Below are positions 1 to 7,565 of a stretch of DNA of 44,141 bases, in pieces (the first letter of the stretch is position 1; each line of letters starts with the position of its first letter). Below the pieces are notes generated by a model. The model was not told the DNA's origin and searched no databases. It saw only the letters and a program-made list of their open reading frames with translations. The stretch comes from Bryobacter sp. CoA8 C33. GTDB taxonomy: Bacteria > Acidobacteriota > Terriglobia > Bryobacterales > Bryobacteraceae. Made by a program: the position numbers and the translations under genes. The DNA lies in contig JAINDK010000058.1 of NCBI GenBank assembly GCA_019931185.1, positions 1 to 44,141 on the forward strand. The letters run 5' to 3'.

Positions 1-95
1 TCGGCGACCCGGACCTGAGACTTACGGCCGTTGGCCCACGCCTCCAGGGTCGTTCGCTGTTCAGCGGAGAGTTCAATTGGCGGAGCAATGCGCAT
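1..95 (-). CDS. IS630-family transposase, N-terminal 31 residues (cut by window edge)
   Basis: Reverse complement of 95..1 starts with ATG and reads MRIAPPIELSAEQRTTLEAW, then ANGRKSQVRVA. The pattern 'I.Ls.eqr..Le.wa.gr' is the typical beginning of the helix-turn-helix region of IS630-type DDE transposases. A GAGG about 12 bases before the ATG is a possible ribosome site. The catalytic DDE domain is beyond the edge. It is related to, but not a copy of, the transposase start at 44069 (about 13 of 24 residues identical). Confidence 0.75.
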   Translation of the reverse strand, partial: MRIAPPIELSAEQRTTLEAWANGRKSQVRVA

Positions 96-145
96 GAAAG
101 TCCAGCACCTCAATTGTAGAGGCGTCGGAAATTCGATACTGATTA

Positions 146-165
146 CCATTAGCGAAGCACTACAC
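146..165 (-). repeat. Terminal inverted repeat of the left IS630-type element
   Basis: Read on the minus strand it begins GTGTAGTGCTTC immediately after CTA of a CTAG. It matches the right-hand repeat at 43998-44017 at 15 of 20 positions, including an uninterrupted TAGTGCTTC core. Shared orientation relative to each transposase start supports it being the element end. Confidence 0.7.
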
Positions 166-236
166 TAGCAGCCGGGCAACAAAGGCGCGGATAAATCGAG
201 TGACAGGGTGCAGGGGTAAGAGTTTAGCCTGGGAGG

Positions 237-755
237 ATGCGGATTGTGTTTCCTTCGAACCTCATGGGAGATGAAAAGAGCATAGAACTGATTGAGATGA
301 TGGTGGCGGAGACGCGAGAACCGTTTTCCAGGAGACAGTTCAATCCAGGTCATGTGACAGCGACCGGGTTGGTATTGCATCCGGAGGGCCGGGCGATCGC
401 GATGGTTTTGCACGGACGGCTGAAGCGTTGGCTTTTGCCGGGGGGACATGTGGAAGAAGAGGATGGGACGGTGATTGCGGCAGCGGCGAGAGAGGTGGCC
501 GAAGAAACGGGCTTGGTAGTGGAGGGTGGGGAAGTGATTGGAGCCGATGTGCATGGGATTCCGGCGAAGCTGAAGGACGGCAGGGAGGTGGAACCCTACC
601 ATTTGCATCACGACGTGCTGGTCTGGTTTCGTGCGCGCGGCAAGGAGCTGCGAGCGAGCGAGGAGAGCGAGGATGTGCGATGGGTTTGGCCGGAGGAGTT
701 TGATCTCCACGCGGTGCCAGCGAATGTGCGGCGGGCCTATGGCCGGATCAGGTAG
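237..755 (+). CDS. Nudix hydrolase
   Basis: 172-residue Nudix-fold protein. The Nudix box is visible around residues 65-95: GGHVEEED, then a short linker, then REVAEETGLV, giving the RE..EE.G metal-binding core for hydrolysis of a nucleoside-diphosphate-linked substrate; the substrate cannot be predicted. The box carries one extra residue and Asp where the first Glu is usual, a variant common in 'GGHVE'-type Nudix proteins. Start is uncertain: ATG 237 directly abuts a GGGAGG (231-236) with no spacer, while in-frame GTG 246 would be 9 bases from it and ATG 264 has no obvious ribosome site. Its 3' end overlaps the convergent aminotransferase by 8 bases. Probably cytoplasmic, since no signal peptide is seen. 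Confidence 0.88.
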   Translation: MRIVFPSNLMGDEKSIELIEMMVAETREPFSRRQFNPGHVTATGLVLHPEGRAIAMVLHGRLKRWLLPGGHVEEEDGTVIAAAAREVAEETGLVVEGGEVIGADVHGIPAKLKDGREVEPYHLHHDVLVWFRARGKELRASEESEDVRWVWPEEFDLHAVPANVRRAYGRIR

Positions 756-1617
756 CAGGCAGGCGGCTGGCGCGCGCGAGGCAGTATTGATCGAGGTAAT
801 GCTGGAAGGCCCGGTTGAGCCGTTGGCGGACCGAGTCATCGTCATGGATGCTGAGAGTGTCGATGGAGGAGACGGCGAGGAGATCGCGGGTGGAACTCGT
901 GATGAAGAGACCGTCGGCACGCTCAAGGTCGGAGAGCTGGAGCGGAGCTTCGCGCACGGTGATGCCTGGAACGGAGATTTCCTCAAGCAGGAGGGCGCGC
1001 GTGATGCCGGGCAGGCAACCGGAGGACAAGGGGGGAGTGAGCACTTCGCCGCCGAAGACGGCGAAGAGATTGGCCGAAGTGAGTTCGGAGACCTCGTGGC
1101 GTTCGTTGAGCAGGACGACTTCGTCGAATCCCTGTTCCTGAGCCCTTTCGTACATGCAGAGATTGAAGGACCAGGAAAGCATCTTGGCGCCGGCGAATTC
1201 ACAGGCGGCATGGCGGGCCTGAGCAACGAGACCGAGGCGCACGCTTGAGCCCCAATTCTTGAGTCCGGTGGTGAAGGCGTAGAGGTCCCAGGGGCGGGTG
1301 ATGCCGGGACCTTCCCACATGCCGCCTTTGTTGCGCAGGACAATTACGCGCAGCGTAGCTTCGGGGCACTGGTTCGCCGCGATCAGTTTGAGCAATTGTT
1401 GCTCGAACCAGCCGGATTCAGCGGGGAAAGGAATGCGGAGCCGGGCAGCATCGTTGGCCATGCGCTGGTAGTGGCGGGGCCAGGCAAAGAGCGCGCCGTG
1501 GTGGACGCGGAGAGTGGAAAAGACGCCCCAGCCATTTACGGCGCCGACCTGGCCGGGAGTCATGGTGCGGGAAGTAGCGGGAAGCACTTCTTCGTTGACG
1601 AGCAGGAATTCGTGCAT
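748..1617 (-). CDS. Class IV PLP-dependent aminotransferase (branched-chain aminotransferase / aminodeoxychorismate lyase type)
   Basis: 289 residues, normal family length. Seen: the PLP lysine in GAKMLSWSFN (K145) and the family signature near the C-terminus, E178 in HEVSELTSANLF followed by TPPLSSGCLPGITR, which binds the cofactor phosphate. Known of the family: branched-chain aminotransferases (IlvE), D-amino acid transaminases and 4-amino-4-deoxychorismate lyases (PabC) share these motifs; the sequence alone does not separate them, so no symbol is given. ATG start at 1617. It is divergent from the flavoprotein at 1639 with only 21 bases between, so both promoters must overlap coding or start-proximal DNA. 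Convergent with the Nudix gene. Confidence 0.88.
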   Translation of the reverse strand: MHEFLLVNEEVLPATSRTMTPGQVGAVNGWGVFSTLRVHHGALFAWPRHYQRMANDAARLRIPFPAESGWFEQQLLKLIAANQCPEATLRVIVLRNKGGMWEGPGITRPWDLYAFTTGLKNWGSSVRLGLVAQARHAACEFAGAKMLSWSFNLCMYERAQEQGFDEVVLLNERHEVSELTSANLFAVFGGEVLTPPLSSGCLPGITRALLLEEISVPGITVREAPLQLSDLERADGLFITSSTRDLLAVSSIDTLSIHDDDSVRQRLNRAFQHYLDQYCLARASRLPAT

Positions 1618-1638
1618 GAAAGCTTTATTCTAAAGGGA

Positions 1639-2460
1639 GTGATCGAGATCGTGGGCGGAGGCCTGATTGGGCTGAGTTGTGCATGGGAGTTGGGACGGCG
1701 TGGCTATGAGGCCGTCGTGTATGACAAGGATTTGACCTGTCGCGGGAGCGCGAGTTGGGCGGGAGCGGGAATGCTGGGGGCCTGGAGCGAGACGTTTCCG
1801 GATGAAATTTGGCGGCAGCGGGCGAGGGAATCGGCGAGGCTTTATGGAGAATTTGTCCGGGGAGTAGGCGGAGATATTGATTTCGTGGAAGGCGGGGCGG
1901 AGAGGGAAGGGTATGTGGATCCCCGGGACCTGATGCGGGAGTTGGGCCGGCGCGTCCGGGTGGTGGAGCGGGAGGTGGAGAATTTGGAGGAACTGGATGG
2001 GGAACAGGTTGTGGTGGCCACGGGAGCATGGTGGCTGAGGGGGGCGGGGCTGCCGGAGGTGGAGCCGGTCAAGGGCTACATCCTGGCTTGGGACGGCATT
2101 GAACCAGGGCGGTTGAAAGGGATTGTTCGCGATGGGCATACCTATCTACTGCAGCGGCGGGGAGGGCGGGTAATTGTGGGTTCGACCGAGGAGCGGATTG
2201 GATTTGACCGGAAAATGGATAGGGGGCAGATCGGTGATTTACAGCGCCGGGCGGAGCGGCTGTGGCCCGAGTTGACCGGCCGGACGCCGACTGAGGTCTG
2301 GTTTGGCTTCCGACCGGCGGCGCGCGGGGATGTGCCTGTTCTGAAGCGTTGGAACCCCCGAGTGGTTCTGGCCTATGGGCATTACCGGAACGGAATTTTA
2401 CTGGCGCCGTGGACGGCGCAATGGGTGGCGGATGAAGTTCAGCGCCAGTTGGGGAAGTAA
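1639..2460 (+). CDS. FAD-dependent amino-acid oxidase, glycine oxidase (ThiO)-like, compact
   Basis: 273 residues from GTG 1639. Seen: a Rossmann dinucleotide fold at the very N-terminus (EIVGGGLIGLSCAWELGRRG), an acidic residue at the end of strand 2 (VVYDKD), then SASWAGAGMLG, which matches the FAD-contact loop of the D-amino-acid oxidase/glycine oxidase family, and C-terminal RPAARGDVPVL and YGHYRNGILLAP, the usual FAD-binding C-terminal signature. Expected reaction: oxidative deamination of glycine or another small amine, as in thiamine thiazole synthesis, but no other thiamine gene is near. Oddity: family members usually have 350 or more residues, so the substrate domain is shortened. 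The frame stays open upstream to 1396, but that part is the antisense of the aminotransferase; GTG 1612 is an alternative start. It overlaps the convergent kinase by 22 bases. Confidence 0.8.
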   Translation: MIEIVGGGLIGLSCAWELGRRGYEAVVYDKDLTCRGSASWAGAGMLGAWSETFPDEIWRQRARESARLYGEFVRGVGGDIDFVEGGAEREGYVDPRDLMRELGRRVRVVEREVENLEELDGEQVVVATGAWWLRGAGLPEVEPVKGYILAWDGIEPGRLKGIVRDGHTYLLQRRGGRVIVGSTEERIGFDRKMDRGQIGDLQRRAERLWPELTGRTPTEVWFGFRPAARGDVPVLKRWNPRVVLAYGHYRNGILLAPWTAQWVADEVQRQLGK

Positions 2461-3287
2461 TGAGGAAACTTGTGGCGAACGGCCTCGATGAGAGCAGGGA
2501 CTTTGCCGCGCCGGGCCATGAGGCGGTCGAGCAGGGCGGGCAGTTCGTCTTCATCCCGAGGGGTGAGCCAGGCACGCGGTAATTCGTGCAGGGCTTTGTC
2601 GAGAATGGAGGCGGGAAAGGATCGGATGCGCTCGAGCCAGGGTTCAAAGTCAGAGCCGCCGCGGACCCGGCGATACACCTCCGGGCGGTAATAAAGACCG
2701 TAGCCAGGAGCATCGGGATAATCCCAGTAAATGCCGTTGAAGCAATAGCCATGGTCGATCATGGAGGTGACGAGACCGCGCGGTGCGAGATCGGGACCGG
2801 AACTGGAATCTTCCTCCGGCAGGACATCGGCGAGCCGGGCGCGGTAGAAAATGCTCTGGCGGGAATCGGCATTGGCGGCCCACTTGTCGAAAGCAAGGAT
2901 CGCGGGGAAGTGGTGAATGTTGCGGCAGGAGGCCAACTGGATGTCGGGCAGGACATCGTAGACGGCGAGCAAGTTGGGGTCACCGGGAAAGCGAGAGCCG
3001 AAGTGCCAACCAGGGGGAGGGGGGTGAAGGACTTGTCCGCGCAGGATTCCGACGCGGGGGGATTGCGCGAGGAATTCAGCCGAGAGGTGGATGATCTCGA
3101 CGGCGGGGCAGGGGATGCGCAGGTAGTTGAGGATGCGCTGGGAGATCCATTCGTTGACCAGGGTACGGAGGCCTTGGGGGTTGGAGGAAAGCTTCACCAC
3201 ATAATGATGGCCGTCGGCGGCTTTGATCAGATGGGTTTGGGAGCCGCCGCGGAGGTTGCGGATCCAGGCCAAGGCGTCGACTGGCAT
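2439..3287 (-). CDS. Stand-alone HipA-like kinase domain protein
   Basis: 282 residues. Seen: a lysine-bearing N-lobe strand (GHHYVVKLSS, K32), a conserved NEW motif after it, a catalytic-loop-like FDKWAANADSR (D134), and a later IDHGYCF resembling the metal-binding loop of HipA-type kinases. This pattern fits the single-gene 'HipA-like kinase' family (HipA_2 type, PF20613 from memory) rather than canonical HipA: there is no HipB-like DNA-binding partner next to it. The residue after NADSRQ that should be the metal-binding Asn is not obvious, so activity is uncertain. Divergent from the small gene at 3315 (27 bases between). Confidence 0.65.
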   Translation of the reverse strand: MPVDALAWIRNLRGGSQTHLIKAADGHHYVVKLSSNPQGLRTLVNEWISQRILNYLRIPCPAVEIIHLSAEFLAQSPRVGILRGQVLHPPPPGWHFGSRFPGDPNLLAVYDVLPDIQLASCRNIHHFPAILAFDKWAANADSRQSIFYRARLADVLPEEDSSSGPDLAPRGLVTSMIDHGYCFNGIYWDYPDAPGYGLYYRPEVYRRVRGGSDFEPWLERIRSFPASILDKALHELPRAWLTPRDEDELPALLDRLMARRGKVPALIEAVRHKFPHYFPNWR

Positions 3288-3314
3288 GAGTAAAGAGCTA
3301 CACTGTATCTAGTT

Positions 3315-3530
3315 ATGGCTGAGCAAGCAACAAATAAGAGTGAGAGCGCATTGAAAGCGGAGGAAATCTCGCTGGAAATGATGAAGTTTATCGCGGTGCA
3401 AACGGGCTATGGGAAGTCGAGCGGATCGACGGCGGGGTTTGGCGCCAAGGGGGCCAATACTCCGGAAGTTCATGCCGAGGCACTGCTTGAATTGTTTCAA
3501 CGGTGTCTCAAGGTGGTGAAGGCAGACTAA
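3315..3530 (+). CDS. Small conserved-looking protein of unknown function (71 aa)
   Basis: ATG 3315, stop 3530. I do not recognise a family. It has an N-terminal amphipathic helix (about residues 10-32, rich in K, E, M, L), a Gly/Ser/Ala linker (GYGKSSGSTAGFGAKGA) and a second predicted helix at the end (TPEVHAEALLELFQRCL). No signal peptide or membrane segment. No convincing ribosome site precedes the ATG, so it could be translated leaderless from the 27-base divergent gap. Its stop TAA is shared with the stop of the opposing basic-tail gene (CTAA at 3527-3530). Reality is supported by the neat fit between neighbours, not by homology. Confidence 0.6.
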   Translation: MAEQATNKSESALKAEEISLEMMKFIAVQTGYGKSSGSTAGFGAKGANTPEVHAEALLELFQRCLKVVKAD

Positions 3531-4021
3531 CGCTTCATTTTTGGCTTGGCGGCCTTCTTGGCCGCCTTGCTGGCGACCGCTTTCGGGGGAGCGGACTTTT
3601 TCGCAACTGACTGGTTGGCTACCGGCTTTATAGCGGTTTGTTTTCCGGGTGCCGGTTTTGAGACCGCGGACTTCTTCGTGAGCGGAGCTTGTTTCTTGGC
3701 AGGGGAGGCTTTCTTTGCCGGTGCGGGAGCTTTTGCTGGGGGTGCTTTCTCGACAGTCCGCGCCGGTTGGGACGATTGGACCTTCTTGCTTGCTTTGACT
3801 ATCTCGACGGCCGGTTCCACGATGGGTTCGACAACGGCGGGAGGGAGAGGAGAAGTGGAGAAAGCGAAGGAGGCGAGGGTGATTGCAGCGGCTTGATCGT
3901 CGCTGAAGTCATCGTCCTCATCGTCATAGCCATATGCGGACATTTCGTTTCCCAAGATGCCGTCCTGGATGGGATCATCGAGATCTTCATCGGGGGAAAC
4001 ATAGCGGATGCGATCGAGCAT
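3527..4021 (-). CDS. Low-complexity protein with acidic head and Lys/Ala/Pro-rich histone H1-like tail
   Basis: 164 residues from ATG 4021, chosen because GGAG lies 8 bases upstream; the frame is open further to 4330 but without support. Head (residues 1-50) is acidic, with YDDEDDDFSDDQ. From about residue 75 it is a Lys/Ala/Pro/Ser-rich tail with repeated 'KKxAPxKK'-like units ending in KAAKKAAKPKMKR. Such tails occur in bacterial H1-like nucleoid proteins and in DNA- or RNA-binding extensions; here the fold of the head is unknown, so DNA or RNA binding is inference. No Tat or Sec signal. It overlaps the convergent small gene by 4 bases and is divergent from the RidA gene (84 bases). Confidence 0.7.
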   Translation of the reverse strand: MLDRIRYVSPDEDLDDPIQDGILGNEMSAYGYDDEDDDFSDDQAAAITLASFAFSTSPLPPAVVEPIVEPAVEIVKASKKVQSSQPARTVEKAPPAKAPAPAKKASPAKKQAPLTKKSAVSKPAPGKQTAIKPVANQSVAKKSAPPKAVASKAAKKAAKPKMKR

Positions 4022-4105
4022 GAGAAGAACTCCGTGCACATAGCATATCGCGTGCGGAAGTGAGTGCAAGTGTAATCGCGGAAAAATTGTGAAAGACTGA
4101 CAGGC

Positions 4106-4561
4106 ATGACAAGAACACGTTTTTATCAGGCGGCCGCTGGGGTACTGGCGGGATGGTTGGCGACGGCGGCGACAGCTCTCGCGCAGGCAAGCGGAGGGGT
4201 GGAGAAAAGAGTGCACCGGCGGGGGCCGAAACCGGCGCGCACACCCTTGTTCAACGGAGCCGTGAGCTACGGCAACCTGCTGTTTATCGCGGGTAAGGGG
4301 GCGCACTATCCGGGCGACATCAAGGCGCATACAGAGACGGTGCTGAAGGAGATTGAAGCCGAATTGTTGGCCGCGGGCAGCAGCATGGACAAGGTGCTGA
4401 AGTGTAACGTTTACCTGGACAACCTCAAGGACTATGCGGCGATGAATTCAGTCTTTCAGGGCCGGTTTGGAGAAAACCCGCCGGTGCGCACGACGATCGC
4501 GGCAGCCGGCGGAATTCCGGGAAACAGTCTTGTGGAGATTGACGTGATCGCCTACATTTAG
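4106..4561 (+). CDS. Exported RidA (YjgF/YER057c/UK114) family protein
   Basis: 151 residues. Residues 1-27 form a signal peptide (hydrophobic AAAGVLAGWLATAATALAQA), so the mature protein should be periplasmic, unusual for RidA. The RidA domain follows: LLFIAGKGAH, then NVYLDNLKDYAAMN, then PPVRTTIAAAGGIPGNSLVEI with the substrate-carboxylate arginine (R128). Known: RidA proteins hydrolyse reactive enamine/imine intermediates released by PLP enzymes. Context fits, since the convergent neighbour is a Tat-exported PLP enzyme; the two genes share 4 bases at their stops (TTAG, 4558-4561). The ribosome site (ACAGG one base before ATG) is weak. Confidence 0.85.
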   Translation: MTRTRFYQAAAGVLAGWLATAATALAQASGGVEKRVHRRGPKPARTPLFNGAVSYGNLLFIAGKGAHYPGDIKAHTETVLKEIEAELLAAGSSMDKVLKCNVYLDNLKDYAAMNSVFQGRFGENPPVRTTIAAAGGIPGNSLVEIDVIAYI

Positions 4562-5745
4562 ACGGCGGCCTTGAAGATTTCGGAGAGGCGGCGGGCGACC
4601 AGTTCCGCCTCACCGGGCTTAAGCATCCAAACCGTCATGACGAGCTCTTCCTTGTTCGTGGATGGGGTGACTTCGATGGAGGGTTCGCCCTCGAGCATCT
4701 GTTTCTTGACATCGAGCGGGCTGAGCTTGATCTTCGATTGATCCCAGCGCAGTTTGAGGTGCGGGGTGTGATTGGCAATCTCGGGGACATCGATCGCGGA
4801 GGTGACCGAGGGGAATTTCTTGGCGGCCTTGGTGATGAGATCGACGCGGCGGTCCCATTCGCGGGCTTCGGCGGCGTGGTCGCGCTTGAGGTACTGTTCG
4901 AGGGCGACGAGCATGCCGAGCATCTCTTCCTTGTTTACCTTAAGGCCGCGGGCCACGGTGTCGGAATAGGGGCTGGTGTTGAGACGGGCGGCTTCGATGA
5001 GGTCCTTGCGGCCCATGAGAATGCCGGCGGACTGGGGACCGCAGAGCGCTTTGCCACCGGAGAAGGTGACGAGATCGAAGCCCATCTTGTTGTACATGCT
5101 GAGGCGCTCGACCGGAAGGCAGTCGGCGGAGGCGTCGTTGAAGGTGGGGACGTTGTGCTGTTTGCCGAGCTTGACCCAGCCCTTGTCGTCGATCTGTCCC
5201 TTTTTGTTGTTGTCGTTGAAGAAGAGGGCCATGGCTGTCCGCGGACCGGCGGCACGGTGGAAGTCCTCTTCGGTTTCAATCTCGACCATTTTGACGCCGA
5301 CGGCGCGAACGGCGTGATCGTAGCCATAGCGGTGAGACTTCTGAACGAGGACCTCGTTCTTGAGGCCCGTGAGGTCGGGAAGTTGGAGGATCGCCTTTTG
5401 ATCCTTGCCCGTGATGCAGCCGGCGGTGCCGACAGTCATCGCGCCGGCGGCGCCGGAGGAAACCATGGCGGACTCAGCCGAGAGCAGTTGGGCGATACGG
5501 GCGCCAACGGCGTCCTGGAGCTTGGTGAGGTGGACGAAGTGCTTGGAGGCATACTCGATGGCGTCCATCGTCTCCTGGCTCATCAGGGAAGCCGTAAGCA
5601 TGGTGTATGTGCCGGCGGCATTGATGAAGGGGCGGACGCCCAGGTCGCGGAAGTAGTCGGGAGTTTTGAGCTTAGTGGTTTTCGCGGCCGAGGCAGCGAA
5701 GGGGAGGGCAGCAGCGCTGCCCATGAACTTGCGGCGGGAAGACAT
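4558..5745 (-). CDS. Tat-exported SelA-like PLP-dependent lyase/aminotransferase
   Basis: 395 residues from ATG 5745, supported by AAAGGAG 11 bases upstream. The N-terminus SSRRKFMGSAAALPFAAS is a twin-arginine leader, consistent with export of a folded, cofactor-loaded enzyme. The rest is a fold-type I PLP enzyme of the selenocysteine synthase (SelA)/D-glucosaminate-6-phosphate ammonia-lyase-like group: RPFINAAGTYTML at the start, VSSGAAGAM for phosphate binding, FNDASADCLP as the cofactor aspartate region, and TFSGGKALCGPQSAG with Schiff-base lysine K232. It is not expected to act in selenocysteine synthesis (no selC or selB nearby, exported); an amino-acid or amino-sugar lyase is more likely, substrate unknown. 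It follows the CocE hydrolase gene by 16 bases on the same strand, so probably one operon. Confidence 0.82.
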   Translation of the reverse strand: MSSRRKFMGSAAALPFAASAAKTTKLKTPDYFRDLGVRPFINAAGTYTMLTASLMSQETMDAIEYASKHFVHLTKLQDAVGARIAQLLSAESAMVSSGAAGAMTVGTAGCITGKDQKAILQLPDLTGLKNEVLVQKSHRYGYDHAVRAVGVKMVEIETEEDFHRAAGPRTAMALFFNDNNKKGQIDDKGWVKLGKQHNVPTFNDASADCLPVERLSMYNKMGFDLVTFSGGKALCGPQSAGILMGRKDLIEAARLNTSPYSDTVARGLKVNKEEMLGMLVALEQYLKRDHAAEAREWDRRVDLITKAAKKFPSVTSAIDVPEIANHTPHLKLRWDQSKIKLSPLDVKKQMLEGEPSIEVTPSTNKEELVMTVWMLKPGEAELVARRLSEIFKAAV

Positions 5746-5761
5746 GATTGATGTTACTCCT

Positions 5762-7531
5762 TTAGGGGTTCGAGACGATAGGGAGGATGATATGGCTGGG
5801 ACGGGGTCCGCCATGGAAGATGGTTTGCAGGGCGATGCGCGTTTTGCTGGCGGAGCCGAGCGGCTCACCGGTGTTGGGGTTACGGTCGAACTGCGGGAAA
5901 TTGCTCGAGGTGATGTCGATGCGGATACGATGGCCGGGCAGGAAAGTATTGGCCGTGCCGGCCAGATCGACGGTGAACTCATAGGGGGTATTGGGGGTGA
6001 GCAGCTTCGGCTTGTCGAGGCCGTCGCGGAAGCGGGCGCGCAGGATGCCTTCCGCGACCGGGAAGCCGAAGCCATTGGGGTACACGTCGACGAGCTTGAC
6101 CATCCAATCGGTATCCGGACCGTCGGTGGAGGCGTGGAGCTTCATTTTGACCGGGCCGGCGATGGTGAGGGGTTCCTTGAGGAATTCGCTCGTGTAGACG
6201 AGGACGTCGTCGCGCTGTTCGATGGGGCGCTGGTCCTTGGGGCCGGCCAGCGTAGGAGTGCCACAGCAGTTGTTGCCGCCGAGGGTCATGACCGGCTGCT
6301 GGGGATCGTAACGGTATTGGTCCTTACTTTCGGAAGCCGCCTGGTCGAAGGTGAGCGTGCCACCGCCGCGCACGGAGTTGGCCGGAGATTTGGCGTGCAG
6401 GTATAGGTTGCGGAAGTTTGTATTCGGGATGGGCCAGTCGGCTTCGGTGCGCCATTTGTTGATTCCCATGTAGAAAATTTTGACCGGCAGGTTGTTGTCG
6501 AGACCGTTCTTGATGCCTTTCAGGTGGAAGTCAAAGAAGCGGAGTTCTTCCTCGAACTGATCGTTGTAGGCGTCGGGGCCGAAGTCAACATCGCCGTACT
6601 TGCGCGTGGGACCGTGGCCCCAGGGGCCGATGATCATGCGGGTGTGCTTGCGGGCATGCTCGGTGGCCGCCTTTTGCTTCATCATCGTGTAGCCGTTGAT
6701 GGTACCGGCCAGGAAGATATCGAACCAGCCGCCGGAAACCTCGGCGGGGACTTTCATCTTGTCCATGCGCTCTTCGTCGGAGATGGTCTTCCAGTAATCG
6801 TCATAGGAATCGTGGGCGAGCCAGTCGCGATAATGCTTGACGGCGTAGCTGGCGCTCTTGAGGTCGCCGGAATTAAGAGGGAGATGCCAGAGGATGTTTT
6901 CGTATTTGAGCTCTTCCGGGGTATAGGGTTCCGTGTGCCAGTACTGGGGCAGCATGATGCGGTTGGGCATGCGGACGACGCCCCAGCCAAAGTTAAAGCT
7001 GAGCCGGAAAGCGCCGCCGTGCGTGATCCAATTCGCATAAATGTTGGTTGAGGCGAGAGAAGGGAAAATGGCTACGAGGCTGGGGGGCTGCTGGCTGGCG
7101 GCGGCCCACTGCACGTGGCCGAGGTAGGAGCCGCCCTGGGTGGCGACTTTGCCATTGGAGAAATCCTGTTTGGCGGCCCATTCAATGGTGTCGTAGCCAT
7201 CCTTGGCTTCGAAGCGGAAGGGATCCCAGTCGCCGCTTGATTCATAGCGTCCGCGATTGTCCATGAAAACGACGGAATAGCCGCGTTGGGCGAACTTGAT
7301 CATGGTCTCGTGCCCGCCATCGCGTTGAACGCCGTAGGGAGTGCGGACGATGATGGTCGGATACTTGCCGGGGGCAGCTGGGCGATAGACATCGGCATAA
7401 AGTGTTACCCCATCGCGCATGGGTACGGCTTTGTGGCGTTCAATTCGAATTTCGTTGAGATAAGGTTTGCCGCCAGGCTCGGCAGCGAAGGCGAGCACGG
7501 CAAAGAGAGCGAAAGTAGATAGAGCTTTCAT
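5762..7531 (-). CDS. Secreted CocE/NonD-family (X-Pro dipeptidyl-peptidase S15-type) hydrolase
   Basis: 589 residues from ATG 7531, chosen because it gives a signal peptide (MKALSTFALFAVLAFAAEPG); an in-frame GTG at 7564 lies further up but would nearly touch the divergent start. Alpha/beta-hydrolase domain: PMRDGVTLYADVYRP, MDNRGRYESSG, nucleophile serine S135 in QGGSYLGH, and a later IIGPWGHGP carrying the catalytic His. The C-terminal 200 residues (LPGHRIRIDITSSNFPQFDR) match the jelly-roll domain of this family. Members cleave N-terminal X-Pro dipeptides, acyl-amino-acid amides or esters such as cocaine; the substrate here is open. Probably cotranscribed with the exported PLP enzyme just downstream. 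Confidence 0.88.
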   Translation of the reverse strand: MKALSTFALFAVLAFAAEPGGKPYLNEIRIERHKAVPMRDGVTLYADVYRPAAPGKYPTIIVRTPYGVQRDGGHETMIKFAQRGYSVVFMDNRGRYESSGDWDPFRFEAKDGYDTIEWAAKQDFSNGKVATQGGSYLGHVQWAAASQQPPSLVAIFPSLASTNIYANWITHGGAFRLSFNFGWGVVRMPNRIMLPQYWHTEPYTPEELKYENILWHLPLNSGDLKSASYAVKHYRDWLAHDSYDDYWKTISDEERMDKMKVPAEVSGGWFDIFLAGTINGYTMMKQKAATEHARKHTRMIIGPWGHGPTRKYGDVDFGPDAYNDQFEEELRFFDFHLKGIKNGLDNNLPVKIFYMGINKWRTEADWPIPNTNFRNLYLHAKSPANSVRGGGTLTFDQAASESKDQYRYDPQQPVMTLGGNNCCGTPTLAGPKDQRPIEQRDDVLVYTSEFLKEPLTIAGPVKMKLHASTDGPDTDWMVKLVDVYPNGFGFPVAEGILRARFRDGLDKPKLLTPNTPYEFTVDLAGTANTFLPGHRIRIDITSSNFPQFDRNPNTGEPLGSASKTRIALQTIFHGGPRPSHIILPIVSNP

Positions 7532-7565
7532 TTGGCTTCGTTTGATTTTATAGAATCGAGGCACG

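Larger units (their letters stand above)
1..167 (-). mobile_element. IS630-family insertion element, transposase-side end only
   Basis: Seen: a transposase N-terminus (1-95) reads out of the window on the minus strand and is preceded by about 50 untranslated bases ending in a 20-bp sequence at 146-165 that closely resembles the one at 43998-44017. The repeat abuts a CTAG (165-168). IS630/Tc1-type elements insert at TA, often inside CTAG, so TA 166-167 is the expected target duplication and marks the element boundary. The far end of the element lies outside the window, so whether it is intact cannot be judged. Confidence 0.75.

Noticed and set aside
165-1343. 392-codon minus-strand frame spanning the Nudix and aminotransferase genes
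   Set aside because: Ser/Pro-rich, crosses two real genes, contains no domain.
3527-4330. Longer 267-residue version of the basic-tail protein
   Set aside because: The extra N-terminal part overlaps the divergent RidA gene and lacks a ribosome site, whereas ATG 4021 has GGAG 8 bases upstream.
4738-5751. 337-codon plus-strand open frame opposite the SelA-like gene
   Set aside because: Rich in Gly/Glu/Val/Asp without any motif, while the minus strand shows a full PLP enzyme with Tat leader and ribosome site.
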